Shown here: in pieces, positions 1 through 11,555 of the stretch
How the letters are laid out: each line of letters begins with the position of its first letter
Position numbering within the stretch: position 1 is the stretch's first letter
From: Gerris lacustris
Lineage: Eukaryota; Arthropoda; Insecta; Hemiptera; Gerridae
Length of the DNA stretch: 64,000 nt
Assembly (NCBI GenBank): GCA_951217055.1
Contig: OX578280.1
Span: forward strand, 65,692,513 to 65,756,512
Direction of reading: 5' to 3'
Notes under the pieces: generated by a model
Databases searched by the model: none
What the model was told of the DNA's origin: nothing
Seen by the model: only the letters and a program-made list of their open reading frames with translations
Position numbers and translations under genes: made by a program

Positions 1-260
1 AATTTAAAAAAAAAAAAATAAAAAAAAAAATAAAAAAAATAAAAGTGAGCAATATTATTTCCCAATATATATATATTCACTATAAAATTTCTTTTTACCG
101 ACGTAGTTTGACGTGTAAAATTTAAATGCGCCAACACTCGTCTAGGCCAATCTTACAATACTCCAATTAATCTATGAATTTTTATATTATTTTATATTTG
201 TAAGGATTTTACGAAGATGAAAATGTATTTATTATGTTGCAACTGAATACACTATACAGC

Positions 261-524
261 CAGGGCTGGATTTAGCCGGCCACCTAGGGGCCCGCACCAT
301 GAACGATTATTTATAATGCTTCCATTAACTTCGGTAATCTCGGAAATTGGAAGAAAAGCCTACTTATTCATTGAGAACGTGACAAAAATATTCGTTACAG
401 ACCCCTGTTAGATAGACTCCCCAATATTTGGTAAAAGCTAAAAGCTTTTACCAAATATTAAGGGGAACGGGGGCACGCACCACATCATCCACCTAGGGGC
501 CCACATGCTCTAAATCCGGCCCTG
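261..524. mobile_element. hAT-type MITE (unit 1 copy)
   Basis: Terminal inverted repeats CAGGGCTGGATTTAG / CTAAATCCGGCCCTG with subterminal CCACCTAGGGGCCC on both sides. This is the CAGGG end typical of hAT elements. The flanking 8 bp match poorly, so the target duplication has decayed. It sits 30 bp downstream of the exon 2 donor in all three units and so predates the duplication. Only this copy holds an internal 17-bp-stem hairpin (420-459). Confidence 0.65.
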
Positions 525-553
525 ACTGTAGCATAAGTAAAACATTAATAAAC

Positions 554-805
554 CTTTTAGGATCAATGAAGCTGTACAGATTGAAAATCAATCTACTGTC
601 ATTACTGCTGAGGAACAAACAGTACAATGTTTCAAATCCAAGTACTGTAGCCACCATGAAAAGTAAGGACAAAGTGATGCCTTTGGGAATATCCACAGCT
701 TTAATGAATTCCTGTCGATGTGATTTATCTTTAGAGATATTTTCAATTGTTATTCTCTCCATTTCATTAATCAGCCAGCCAATCTTCTTTGAATTATAAA
801 AATAC
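554..805 (-). CDS. Gene A exon 2 (odorant receptor)
   Basis: 252 nt between acceptor CTTAATAG and a weak donor GTTTAT. Encodes a cytoplasmic-looking stretch ([20 protein letters not shown]) followed by a long hydrophobic segment ([20 protein letters not shown]). It ends in DPKR with the last Arg codon split AG|G. Same length in all three paralogs. Confidence 0.75.
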
Positions 806-3800
806 CTATTAAGAAAACAAAAAAGATCCATTTATTAAGTTATTGTTTGTAACAAATCACGCAAAAAGTAATATTAAGCTTTCTTCCGAGCTTACCGAAG
901 GTAACGGAAGCTATGTGATCGTTCTGAAGAACTAAAAAATTTTAGATCTCCGATTTCAATAATTCTAAGACAGAAATCCGTTTCAGACATCAGGGATCAT
1001 TTTTGGTTCCGTGACTGTCTGTCTGTTGGGTCTGTCGATCTGTCGTTCAATTTTTGCAAACCAAAGTATCTAAAAAACTACTCGTCCAATTTTAATGAAA
1101 TTTGGGTGGTAAGTCATGGGTAGCCCATTGTTGGTCCCATATAAGTTTTAACCTTCTGCGCTCATTTGTTTCTCTTCCACATGCGCACAAACATACATTA
1201 ATTTACACCTGTAGTTTCAAAAGTACATATCTGATTTGTATGAAACTTTTACAGTTTATCGAAAGTAACCCGCAGATAGCCCCAGATTACTTTGAACCCT
1301 CTGCGCTCTTTAACTTTTGCTTAGTTGATAATTTAATTCAAGTATAAAATCAAAACAATTTTGACAGATTAAAAAATACTCTGCCAATTAATGTGGCACA
1401 TAGCTTCCTCGCAAAGAAAATACCAAATTAAGAAAAATACCTCGATAAAAATAATCAAAAAGTTAGAACGGCGCGGCACTGTTCCAGTAAACATTAATAA
1501 AGTTGAAGAAGTTTAAACGTTTGTTGGAGAAACAAAGCCTCAAACAAGCACCAAAAGTTAGCGCGTGTTTATTAATTTAATAAACAAGTATAAAACTGCA
1601 ACACAATCGTAGAAACCGCTGTATAAAAAGTTTTATTTTAGTTTACCCCACTCAAAACTAAAAATAACACAAAATAGAATATAACAAAAATTAATCTACT
1701 ATGCAAGAGCTTTTCAACGATATACATCATATTATAAAAGATTTGTACCCCTGTACTCTGAGGTACCAAAATTATATTTTTAAAAAACAAACAATACAAA
1801 AGGGCATTCATTTAACTAATAAATACATATAAATAAAAAACCTAATATCAAAAAAGTATTTAAACCCTTTAACCTACAACAAAATTATAAATCGGTTCTA
1901 TAGTACATGTACAAAATTTTTAAAAAATCAACAAATAAAATAGCTTTAATGTACGTATTAAGGCCTTTAAAATGATATACGACACAATATTAAAAACCGA
2001 AAAAAATGGTCACGTGACACGGTACACGGGAAAAAGTTTACTCTCATGTTCTCACCAAGTAGGATGAACTAATGAAATAAAATATACTCAATTTAAAGAG
2101 CATTAGTGTAAGATTCAATCGCCGCAATCAGAAATAAAATCGGCCAACTATTATAGAAACTATAGCCATTCAAAGACAAAAATGGAAAAAAATAAAACCA
2201 AGAAATAACAAACTTATCACCATCTAAGATACAACCGATGATGATACGACATAAACTCTTAGGTCTAAAGTTGTAGATCTTTTAAAATCAGTTACCACTT
2301 GTGCTATCCATTTTCTAATACGACATACCGTTTAGCCGCAATAAGCCCCCAAACCAGCTTAAAAATCAAGTCGCCCATCATTTTTTTTTAAGGGGGATAA
2401 GAAGGGGGAAAAATGAACTTTTTATAGTTATTTGTGTTCACAATATTCACATTTTGTGAAAAATGTGCGCGTCGAATGGCGCAAACCGCAAGTCTGTAGC
2501 TCTTCTGGAAGTGGGTAAACATTAATGTCAGTCAGTGAGTCAGTTAGCCATGCGGCTTTATAGTATAAGACTCGCCGGTCTTGGCTGGCCTGACAAAATT
2601 AAAACAAAATTATAAATCGGTACAAAAGTACGTGTACAAAATTTTTAAAAAATAAACAAAAAAAATAGGTTTAATGTACAAATCATGGCTTTTCAAATGC
2701 TATACGACACAATATTAAAAACCAAAAAAAAAATGGTCACGTAGCACAGCAATAGTGAAATAGTTTACTCTCATGTTCTCAGCAAATAGGATGAACTAAT
2801 AAAATAAAATGCACTCAATTTAAAGAGCATTTGTGTGAGATTCAAGTACCTCAATCAGAAATAAAATCGGTCAACAATTATAGAAACTTCAGCCATTCGA
2901 AGTCAAAAATAGAAAAAAATTTCAAATTTTTTTCATTTTTTCACAAATGTCACTCACTATTTAGGGTACAACCGATAAAGTTACGACAAAAAGTCATAGA
3001 ACCAAAGTTGTAGATCTTTTAAAATCAGTTACCGCTGGTGCTATCTGTTTTCCAATACGACTTACCGTTCAGCCGCAACAAGCCCCAAAACAGCTTAAAA
3101 ATCAAGTCGGCAATTTTTATTTTTTTATTGGAGCAAACCTCAAGTTTCTAGCTCTTCTGGAAGTGGGTAAATATTAATGTCAGTGAGTCAGTTAGCCATG
3201 CGGCCTTATAGTATATAGACATATTATTTAGCACGATGTAAAGTTCGCAGAAGGTTGAAATTAGGCAGGTGCTATCTGCAGGCTACTTTCGACAAACCAT
3301 AAACATTTCATACAAATCAGATGATTACTTTTAAAGATATGGCAGTAAATAAATGTATGTTTGTGAGCATGTGGAAGATAAACAAATAAGAGCAGAAGGT
3401 TGAAACTTATATGGGACCAACAATGAGCTAATTATGACCTACCACCCAAATTTCATTAAAATTGGACGTGTAGTTTTTAAGATATGGTGGTTCGCAAAAA
3501 TTGAATGACAGACCGACAGACAGACACGGGACCAAAAATGTTCCTTGATGTCTGAAACGGATTTCTGTCTTGGAATTTTTGAAATCAGAGATATAAAATA
3601 TTTTCGTTCTTCAGAACGATCTCATAGCTTCCGTTACCTTCGGTAAGCTCGGAAACAAAACGGAGGATAATTAAACAAATTAAACCATAATGGCTTGTAA
3701 ATGCATAAAATATAATATTAAAAATGTACGTGAAAGGATGCGAGAAAGCTATGTGCCATACCAATTGGACGACATTGTATCTCTGTGTAGATGCGTAAGA

Positions 3801-5914
3801 GGGTATTCTTTACGTACTTGTATTCATTGCGCATGCGCGTCTCATAATTCTGAAGAATTCAAAATACAACTAATGAATTATTGTCATCTTTATCAAAAGA
3901 GAAATACGAACTATTATTATTTTCTGTATTTATTATTAAAATCTAATTATCTTAGATATAGTAGGGTACGCAACTCTTGCGTACAACGGCATTTTGCATT
4001 GCTCGTTGCTCGTGTGGTTTTACTACCCTCGCGGGTGCAACTCCACACTCGCATGCAAAATGCTACTTTCCGCACTCGACGCGTAATGTACTATTATCGC
4101 CTTCCACTTGTAAACATACCTATCCTGAGCGGCCAGTAAAGTTCCATTTTACAGCCCTGGGGCCTGTAAAAATGCATGCTTTATTTTTACAGGGCCGCTA
4201 GTAGTTCGAGAAGAGGTCGCTTCCTGGCCGGGCCGCGGCGTGCAGGAAGCGCTAGTAGTCCTCAGTGTCAGCTGTTCAATTAGTAACAATCAATATTTTG
4301 ATAACTGCAGTTTGTTTTGGTACTGATGTAACCTTAATATGCATTTATTGTTTTGAAGATTACGGCAAAATAGTTTGCATGTTTAGTAATTAGTTTACAT
4401 GTGGGGGGTGATAAAACAGTGTTCGCACCACGAGCAGTGGTGCGGACAGGCCTCGGGCGTTAAACTCGTGCTTTCAAACTTCGCCCTCGGCCTGTAATAA
4501 CGCCCTTACTGCTCTAGGTACGTAATATGTAGTACATTACGCGTCGAGTACGGAAAGTAGCATTTTGCATACGAGTGTGGAGTTTGCACCCGAGCGACAG
4601 CGAGGGTAGTAAAACCACACGAGCAGTGCAAAATGCTGTTTTCGCACGAGTTGCGTACCGTACTTTATCTACGATTGTTAGATTTAAATAATAAATAAAG
4701 AAAAAAATAAACTTGCTGTATGTAAGTTCGTATCTCTCTCTTGATAAAGATGGCATTTATTCTTGAGTTGTATTTTTGCCGAATTAATTATTTCTGGAGG
4801 AGTATAATTCTCCACATTTTCGTCAAAGCCACTTGATTCATTCATTGTTTTTCACTAAAAACTCGATACAAACAGTTATTTTAATAAAAGGACTGCAAAT
4901 TAGTTTTGTTAAATGTAAACAAACTCGCTAATAGTGCGTAAAGCTGAAGAATTCCTCTTCTTTACTACGCTATCGTGGTAAAGAAGAGGAATTGTTCAGA
5001 ACTATGATACGCGCATGCGCAATGAATCAAGTACGTAAATAATCACTTTCTACGCATCTAAACAAAGATATAATGTTTATATTTCGTATCAATCGTAGAT
5101 AAATAGTTAATAATGCAAATTTAATGCTCTTTCTAATGGTGAAAACCGCAACTCTATAACTTTTTTTATTTTAGAGTTATTTCGCATTTTATACTTCGAA
5201 ATATCTCGAATACTACTGAGAATTTCATAAGGCATGGGTATATATCTTTTTTCTGTTCATCTTGGGCTATAGAATCAGAATTTCTTTTCTGTCCCATTAA
5301 AACTTGGTCACCCTGGATACGGACCATTACACATGGTCACACATATATCGATTAATTGATCTTAATTTAAAAATTATTATTTCACCTTTAACTTGTTTTA
5401 TTTTATTTTTTTATTTTACTGAAGAATCACTATGGCAACCGTTGTGTAGCCTACCTGTAAAAACCGCCCCCCCCCCCTCCCTTAAGAATTAGAGTGAACT
5501 TAACTGTATCTCCTCTATACGTTGGGTACACCCTTAGTATCTGCAATATCATGAGACCTGCAAGTATTATAATAATCAGAGAATTTAAGTTCTAAAATAA
5601 ATGGACGTCCAACTACATAAATTAATTATTACTTAAATAAATAAATACATTGTAATTTCACTTTTAATTACCATAAAGCCTTGATTATACCGAGGAAACC
5701 ACTGACAGCCATACAAAGTGTTATTCCAAAAGTAACAATGTCGTTATCAGTCCGATACAAGAAAGAAATGGCTCCAACAATCATATAAGCTGAGAGAGAT
5801 AAGATACAAACAATTCTCATAACGAGTATCGATCCTTCCTCGGACCAAATACCCAGACATCTCAGAATTGTTCTCGTCACGCTGAATAAATTGTTCTGAT
5901 AATTTCTAATTAAC
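554..5914 (-). CDS. Odorant receptor gene A, 5' part (exons 1-2), continues beyond left edge
   Basis: First two recognisable exons of an insect odorant receptor, a membrane protein that with the co-receptor Orco forms odour-gated cation channels in sensory neuron dendrites (family knowledge). Exon 1 is 5672-5914 and exon 2 is 554-805. Exon 1 holds LRCLGIW and two hydrophobic segments; exon 2 holds a third. The intron between them keeps phase (TG|G makes the Trp that follows KAL). It is about 4.9 kb and is filled with inverted-repeat elements. Exons 3-7 would lie left of base 1. No stop interrupts either exon. The start codon exon is not located. Paralogous to genes B and C. Confidence 0.8.
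882..3654. mobile_element. Foldback-like inverted-repeat element in gene A intron
   Basis: Arms of about 420 bp (884-1310 and 3238-3654) are inverted copies. They start CTTCCGAGCTTACCGAAGG, pass through GACAGAAATCCGTTTCAGAC and a (GTCT)n stretch, and include CCAATTTTAATGAAATTTGG. Unit 2 has only the left arm, at 39,725. The interior includes a tandem duplication (next entry). No coding capacity seen. Confidence 0.55.
1872..3225. repeat. Direct tandem duplication of about 0.73 kb
   Basis: The block beginning ACAAAATTATAAATCGGT near 1,878 recurs near 2,604 in the same order, including GTTTACTCTCATGTTCTC, a CAATTTAAAGAGCATT segment and the end GTCAGTTAGCCATGCGGC. The two copies are clearly diverged. 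Absent from unit 2. Confidence 0.7.
3690..5085. mobile_element. Inverted-repeat element with nested arms (unit 1)
   Basis: The outer arms share GCGCATGCGC, ACGTACTTG and GTAGATGCGT-like segments (3,780-3,860 against the reverse of 4,985-5,060). The inner arms share the stretch around GCATTTTGCA and CTTTCCGCACTCGACGCG (3,965-4,105 against 4,530-4,670). A short hairpin CCTCTTCTTTAC / GTAAAGAAGAGG sits at 4,955-4,990. The apparent ORFs across the arms are mirror images and not genes. Superfamily unknown. Confidence 0.5.
5100..5660. other. Intronic sequence without a recognisable gene
   Basis: AT-rich DNA between the inverted-repeat element and receptor exon 1, with a C-rich run near 5,468. The downstream half is shared with units 2 and 3. 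No ORF, RNA or terminal repeat recognised. Confidence 0.4.
5672..5914 (-). CDS. Gene A exon 1 (odorant receptor N-terminal region)
   Basis: 243 nt, from a pyrimidine-rich acceptor ending ATACAG to a donor GTAATT. Encodes [19 protein letters not shown], then LGIWSEEG, a first membrane segment ([20 protein letters not shown]) and a second near the end ([16 protein letters not shown]). It starts in phase 2 and leaves two bases (TG) for exon 2. No in-frame ATG precedes the first membrane segment, so an upstream exon is required. Confidence 0.75.
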
Positions 5915-6043
5915 CTGTATAAAGATAGAAATAAGTAATTAAAAGCAATCCTATATGCTAACAAAATAAAATACCTCCTTGTATTTTAACATATTTTATT
6001 TTATAAATTAATTTATTGGCATTTTTAACAGTAAGATTTAATA

Positions 6044-6544
6044 ATATGATGTGATGTAGGGAGCCACCGAGGTGCTAAAGGCGCCTCACAGCTATCACTG
6101 AGTCGAGGCAACTCGAGGTCGTGGGTTCGATCCCGTGCCATGGTACTCTGAATTGCGTCTATGAATCGTGGACAGAGCAGGGCGAGGGCACCCCATGAGC
6201 CCATGAGAGGTTCTCTTCCCCCACTCTTTGACGTGGGTTCGATCCGTGTCATGAGATGTGATTTGTATCTATGGTTCGAGGACGGAGCAGGGCGAGGGTA
6301 CCCCCAGAGAGGTTCTCCTCCCCCACACTTTGATGCACGTTTATATAGCTTACTAATGACCACATCATACTCGCTTCGGCGGTACAATGTACAAATGTAT
6401 GATGTGTGAAGTAGCTGGAACTCTCCACCACGGGGCAAGCAAGTAAAATAGGTCTACTGTAAGGCCTTATTGCGAGGTTCGAACAAGTGGTTCGTCCTAC
6501 CCGTCTAGTAGGAAGTACTAGGTAACTACTACTACTACTACTAC
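6044..6544 (+). mobile_element. tRNA-derived SINE-like repeat (unit 1)
   Basis: Contains polymerase III B-box-like GGGTTCGATCC twice (6,123 and 6,236), preceded by a GGTGCTAAAGGCGCC A-box-like stretch. It ends in (ACT)n. TTAATA is found on both sides (6038-6043 and 6545-6550), a plausible target duplication. Unit 3 does not give a clean empty site, so the left limit is uncertain. It lies upstream of receptor exon 1. Confidence 0.5.
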
Positions 6545-6549
6545 TTAAT

Positions 6550-7765
6550 AGGATACCCCCATTTGGGGGTATCCTTGATATGCGAATTTATACGTCAACT
6601 ACGAACTCATTGGAACTTAAGTTTTTATATCCCTTACCTTTGGTTCTTTAATTCTTCTAGCTATAGTGTACCCCCACTTTGCACTGTTATTTTAAGTCAT
6701 GAAAACTTGTAAGACTACTAAAATTCTTACTATGCTAATACTAAACACTGAAGATGATATAAAATGTCGAAACGCGTATGTTAATTATTATTATAAAATT
6801 GTAGTGACAATATTGTATTTATACTTTTGGTATTATTAACTATCAATGTTTCAAACATCTATAACTTCAAAATGGCGGTCAATATCAAAATTAAATTTGG
6901 TGGATTTGTTTGTCATACAGAGAGGTACATTCGGGCCAAATTTCAACTCGATCACTTGGCTGAAACCAGTCTGATTTATAATAAAGTAAAAAATTGTGGT
7001 TTACCGACAAATTTATATTTTACTATTACAGATTTCTTCTTACTACTTCTCTTATTATTACTTGATTTCTTTTAAAGAGATATAAACGATTCCTTATGTT
7101 TGATTACCATAAAATCTCAGTTAATACAACAAATTATTTAAATATTTTTTGCATTAATAAAATGTGATATTTTGAACTTAAAAATCTTAGCCTATTTTAA
7201 TAAGTAGTCTAATAATTAAACTATTTTAAAAAATAAATCATTAAAATATACCGTGAAAGAATACCCATATCTACAGATGTATGGCCAACTTATAACTGCT
7301 TAACATTACCTAATGTCAGGTCTGAGAATAATTTTTAATTTTTCTTTCATTTATTATTAATAAGAATAAAAAAATAAACTTTTTTGTTCATTTATGCAAT
7401 TAAGTGGGTGGATGTAATGAATAATATATATGTATATTCACACTCACACAAAATACACTTATAAAATACACACACTCCTGAAATATTATTTTGTTGTAAA
7501 ATACTAATCATATGTTTCTAAAGATATATATTTAATACTTTTTAAGTGTTTTTTCAATTTTATTTTGATTTATTCAAGTCATGGCTCAGAAATGTTAAGT
7601 TCACTCGAGTGAAAATAAATAATTTATGAATAAATACTTTTTTTCATTTATGTGAGTAAAACTATAATGTCATAACATCTATTATAAATTTATTACAACA
7701 ATGAATTATGAATGCATGAGCTTGTAAAGTTAAGGGGTAATGACGGATACAATAATTTGTTTTAA
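6550..7765. other. Intergenic AT-rich DNA, gene A to gene B
   Basis: Contains a perfect 24-bp palindrome centred on CCCCATTTGGGG (6,552-6,575) and a hairpin motif at 6748-6774 (CTGAAGA ... GAAACG). Small plus-strand ORFs at 6,827 and in unit 2 at 43,610 are not alike in their ends and resemble no family. No gene supported. Confidence 0.4.
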
Positions 7766-8229
7766 CTTTTTTTAAATCTTTTTTTTTTTTTTAATTTATT
7801 GTATATTGCAACTACAGTTTGATTGTTACAAGCAATAATGATAACATAGTTTATACAAGTGGCTTGACATTAACTGGTATAAGACAGCTGTCCAGTGACA
7901 GAGCTTATTGCCTGTAGTAATAATTAATTAAGTTACATCGTTTTTGGTTTTTTTCGATTATGGTGTCAAGTCACGAGGCCATTGCCGCTTCAGGCGCCTG
8001 GGAGGGTTATCAGGAATGGTTACGGATGATAGATTTTGGATAAGAGGATTTGTGTGGAAGGAAACTGACTGGTGGAAGGATCTGTAGCGGGAAATGGCTA
8101 GGTCTCGGACGAATGGGATGTTGAGGTCGTTGTGTAAGGGTTGGTTGGAGACATAGTAGGGGCATCTACTGTTGTGGTTCTAAGGATCTTTGATTGTAAG
8201 GATTGGATGCGGAAGATTTTTGTTAAATA
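7766..8229 (-). mobile_element. Jockey-like LINE 3' fragment (unit 1, frameshifted)
   Basis: The minus strand encodes the C-terminal end of a Jockey-type reverse transcriptase: FVRDLAISRYRSFHQS and NPPRRLKRQWPRDL, then an A-rich tail (T run at 7,767-7,792 on the plus strand). A one-base loss near 8,160 against unit 2 shifts the frame upstream of YVSNQPLHNDLN. A GGTGGTTAGA repeat borders the 5' end. Confidence 0.7.
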
Positions 8230-8381
8230 ACCACCTCTAACCACCTCTAACCACCTCAAAGGTATTTGTTAAAATCTCGAACAAAATATTCTCATACGTA
8301 TAATATATACTGAGTTTATATTCAATAATATTATCTACTAACAAGGAAATAAAAAGGATTGGTCTAGGGTGGCGGGCATAC

Positions 8382-8612
8382 ATGAAATTTAAGAACTTAT
8401 TTACGTCCAACATTGCAATGCATATGAAAGTCAAATTATGGAGTGCTGTCATAAAACCAATGTTACAATATGCATGTGAAACATGGACCCTTACAAAAAA
8501 AAATATTGAAAAAATTAGGGGTTGCGTCACAAGAATGCAAAAAAGTATGTTAAGGATTAGTAGGAAGGAACGGAAGACAAATAAATGGATAGGGGAACTT
8601 ATTATTAAATAA
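8382..8612 (+). pseudogene. LINE reverse transcriptase C-terminal fragment (unit 1)
   Basis: 76-codon fragment with AVIKPMLQYACETWTLTKKN, then IRGCVTRMQKSMLRISRKER. The A-ETWTLTKK block followed by a short basic helix is characteristic of the region after the reverse transcriptase palm in many arthropod non-LTR elements. Both ends are lost. Confidence 0.65.
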
Positions 8613-8638
8613 AATTTTAATAAAATATGTAACACTTA

Positions 8639-8841
8639 GGCCGCTCCCTGACTTGTCGGTACGGTATCGATGCGGTATCGGTAAGCTAGTATACCGATGC
8701 GGTAAGATTCTTTACTGAGCGCCTATATCTTACCGATTCGGTACAGATTCTTTACCGCGCGGTAAGGAATCGGTATACCGCAGCGGCATACTAGCTTACC
8801 GATACCGCACCGATATCGTACCGACAAGTCGGGGAGCGGCC
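8639..8841. mobile_element. Harbinger-like MITE, 203 bp (unit 1)
   Basis: Ends GGCCGCTCCCTGAC / GTCGGGGAGCGGCC with most of the element self-complementary (CGGTACGGTATCGATGCGGT pairs with the far arm). Flanked by TTA on each side (8636-8638, 8842-8844), the 3-bp duplication expected of PIF/Harbinger elements. Confidence 0.75.
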
Positions 8842-9384
8842 TTAATTTTTCACATTTCACTTTTCCGACTTACACAACTACTTCGTCCATTATTTTCCAT
8901 TTTTTAGTTGTTTCGGATTTTTGGGGTTACATTTAATTTATTATTTGATATTTTATCAAAATATACATAAAAATAATTTTTCCGTGGTAGGCTTTGAAAT
9001 AGTAACTTTAGAGCCTAAAAGACATAGCTAAAATCCATTTTTTCATTACGTGGACTTAAAAAATCTTTTCATTACTCCTAGCTGTAAAGAAAAAATCTTT
9101 TACGTCCTGGGAACTAAAAGATTTTTTATGTCCGGCGGGTAGTTGTCAAAACTTCCGTTAGTACCGCTGCAGTCTTTGTAGAAATGCTTCTAGTACGATT
9201 TAAATCCGCTAGATGTCAATGCGTTTTATTTATCTTTTCTTATAGTGTAACCTCTTTTTAAGGTTTCTTTTTTTAAGTCTTAAGTATGTACTAATATTTG
9301 TTATTATTATATATTGATTAGTGATTAATATTTAATGTTTTTTCATTGTCTGCTACCTCGGAAAAAATAGCATATGCTACGTGC

Positions 9385-9482
9385 CTGTGAAGTGTTTTTT
9401 CTTTACCTTGGCAATATTTACTGCCTCGCTTCGCTCGACAGTAAATGTAATTGCCGCGGTAAAGAAAAAACTCACTTCACAG
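9385..9482. mobile_element. Hairpin MITE, about 98 bp (unit 1)
   Basis: Arms CTGTGAAGTG...TTTCTTTACC and GGTAAAGAAA...CACTTCACAG close a loop that itself contains TTTACTG / CAGTAAA around a CTTCGCTCG turn. No target duplication resolved. Confidence 0.5.
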
Positions 9483-9489
9483 CCTAGTA

Positions 9490-11550
9490 ACATAATATAC
9501 TATTTTCTCTGGCGGAAGATCGAATGATACAAAATTGTAACGGACCCTTTGCAATTAAAGTTATTTTCTATGGAAAAATGAGTTATAGGGTAGGTTGGGG
9601 CAAAGGTCCGCCCTTTGTGTTTTAGGGCTACTTTTGAGCATTTGCTTCCTTTTAATCATTTCCAAATGACCTGTGGATTTAGGCCAACAATCCCCCACCT
9701 CTCATTGCTCCAAACAATTTTAAATATTTTTGGGGCACTATTTTACCAAAATTATGATTTGCGGACGTTTACCCCATTTGGTATTTTTGTGAATACGAAT
9801 ACCAGGATAGTCTCTTTGGTAGTTTACACAATTCCAGACTATTTAATGCAATACTGAATTCAAATATAAAGATCGAATAATGTTAACGATGTTTGTTTAT
9901 GGCTCCAACTTTTTATTAGCGAAACGGTTTAAACGGATTTTTCCAGTGAATATAATATGTTTTACTCAAGTCATTTTCATGCGTAAATACAACAATTAAT
10001 ATATTTATACTGTCCGAAGTTCAATAATTGTAGCCCATAGAAGGCAAATCGTAAATACAAATGTTGTAGCAAATTTAAATACTCAGGATAATTTCTTAAG
10101 GGAGCGTTATCCGTCAAAGCGTTCACGCGCAACTTTCGGGCAAACGTGAGCTTAAAAATTTTAAATTGCAATTTTAGGACGAGAAAAGAATCTATATTTA
10201 TCCATTCTTTGAGACTGTATTCAAAGCATTATATTTTTATCTACTTGCGGCAGCAAAATGAGGCATTATTGAACTGATTTCGGTCAGAGAAATGAGAGTT
10301 TACTGCCTCGGCGGAAAAATGAGGAAAAATGTTGTTGCCTAGGCAGTAAAATTTTTATTGTTATAATGTTGGCAATAACAGTTTAAATTATTATCTCTAT
10401 CTTATACAATTATATATTATAGTTCAATAAGTAATATTTAATAAATAAATAATTTTTTTTATATTTGTTAATTCTGTTAAATAAGTACAATGAATAGTAG
10501 ATCTATAATTAAAAAAATAGCGGAATCACTGGCGGCACTGCAGCTTCATGCGTAACATCCAACATCCATATTATTATTATTATTATTATTGAAGTCATTG
10601 TAGATTAGACTAGTTACTTCATTTCTTCTAACCAATAGAAGATATCTTTAATCATTAGTAATTTGTTAATAAAAATATTAATAAATATTTTATACTGCCT
10701 TGCATTTCATTCAGAAGTATTTTTATTGACAGTGACTTTAATTGTATTATGTTGTTATTGATTCAGTTTGCTCTTCACTTATTGTTATTATTCCCAAGCT
10801 TCTTATTTTATTAATATTATTTATGAACATTAATACATATGTTATTATCTTATTATATAACATAGTAATTAACTATGTTATGTTAATAATGATGGTATTT
10901 TAGCAGTTTCGTTTTTCTGCCACCCGTAGATAAAATATTGTATGCAACAAGGCAGCAAAGGACATTTCGGCCTCGTTTATTTATTGACTGATAAGACGAA
11001 GCCGAGGCAGTCAATTGGCATCAATTATCATAGCGGGTCTCGCCTTCGGCTCGGAGGCTAATCTAATCGCTGGTCAGTAAAATTCCATTTTGTTGCCTAG
11101 TTACATAAATATCTATTTTTACCCAATTTATATATTAGCTGCCATAAAATGTTGCTATAAACATTTTTAGAAATGGCTATTTATTACATAGGAAAATCCA
11201 CTTTGGTGTATATTTTTACTTCAGAACTTTTGTTAATTTTTTTTTATGTTTAAGAAATACTTAGCAGACTAGTCATTTATAAAATATTTGCTGGAAGGTT
11301 TCATTTATATTTTAACTTAAATAAAATAAACAGGTCAAGAGTGTGCTGGTCAGCACACAGCCAGGGTCAGTAGGCAACACTGTATTTGTATTGTTTAAGT
11401 AGTACCCTATTGATTACTTTTGGTCGAAGAATGTTTAGGATTTTTTTTCAGATTTTTTGCACTTCACATAAGTGAGGTAGAGGGGGGGGGGGGGGCACTT
11501 TTCTCACCCACTTCAAACTCGCCTACGCTAGCCCTATCCAAGCTTATAAC
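9490..11550. other. Intergenic DNA without a recognisable gene
   Basis: Nearly identical to 46,385-46,696 plus 48,480-50,215 of unit 2. Contains several short inverted segments around GTTTACTGCCTCGG / GCCTAGGCAG (10,290-10,350 and 10,910-11,100), a (TTA)n run at 10,570 and a G run near 11,484. Small ORFs are conserved only because the DNA is. No gene supported. Confidence 0.4.
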
Positions 11551-11555
11551 CAACA

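Noticed and set aside
493..553. Extension of receptor exon 2 to base 493 as an open frame
   Set aside because: The frame runs through a splice donor (GTTTAT after AAAAG) into the hAT-type MITE; the phase of exon 3 fits a stop of the exon at 554.
3690..4756. Cys-rich ORFs at 3,690 (+), 3,977 (+) and 4,514 (-)
   Set aside because: They are mirror translations of the two arms of one inverted-repeat element, and frames differ among the copies at 40,250 and 41,755.
6025..6438. 137-codon minus-strand ORF across the SINE-like repeat
   Set aside because: Lies on a tRNA-derived repeat with frame-changing indels in unit 2; overlapping ORFs on both strands reflect base composition.
8237..8635. 132-codon minus-strand ORF conserved in unit 2 (45,132-45,530)
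   Set aside because: Antisense shadow of the LINE reverse transcriptase fragment; conserved only because the surrounding DNA is almost identical.
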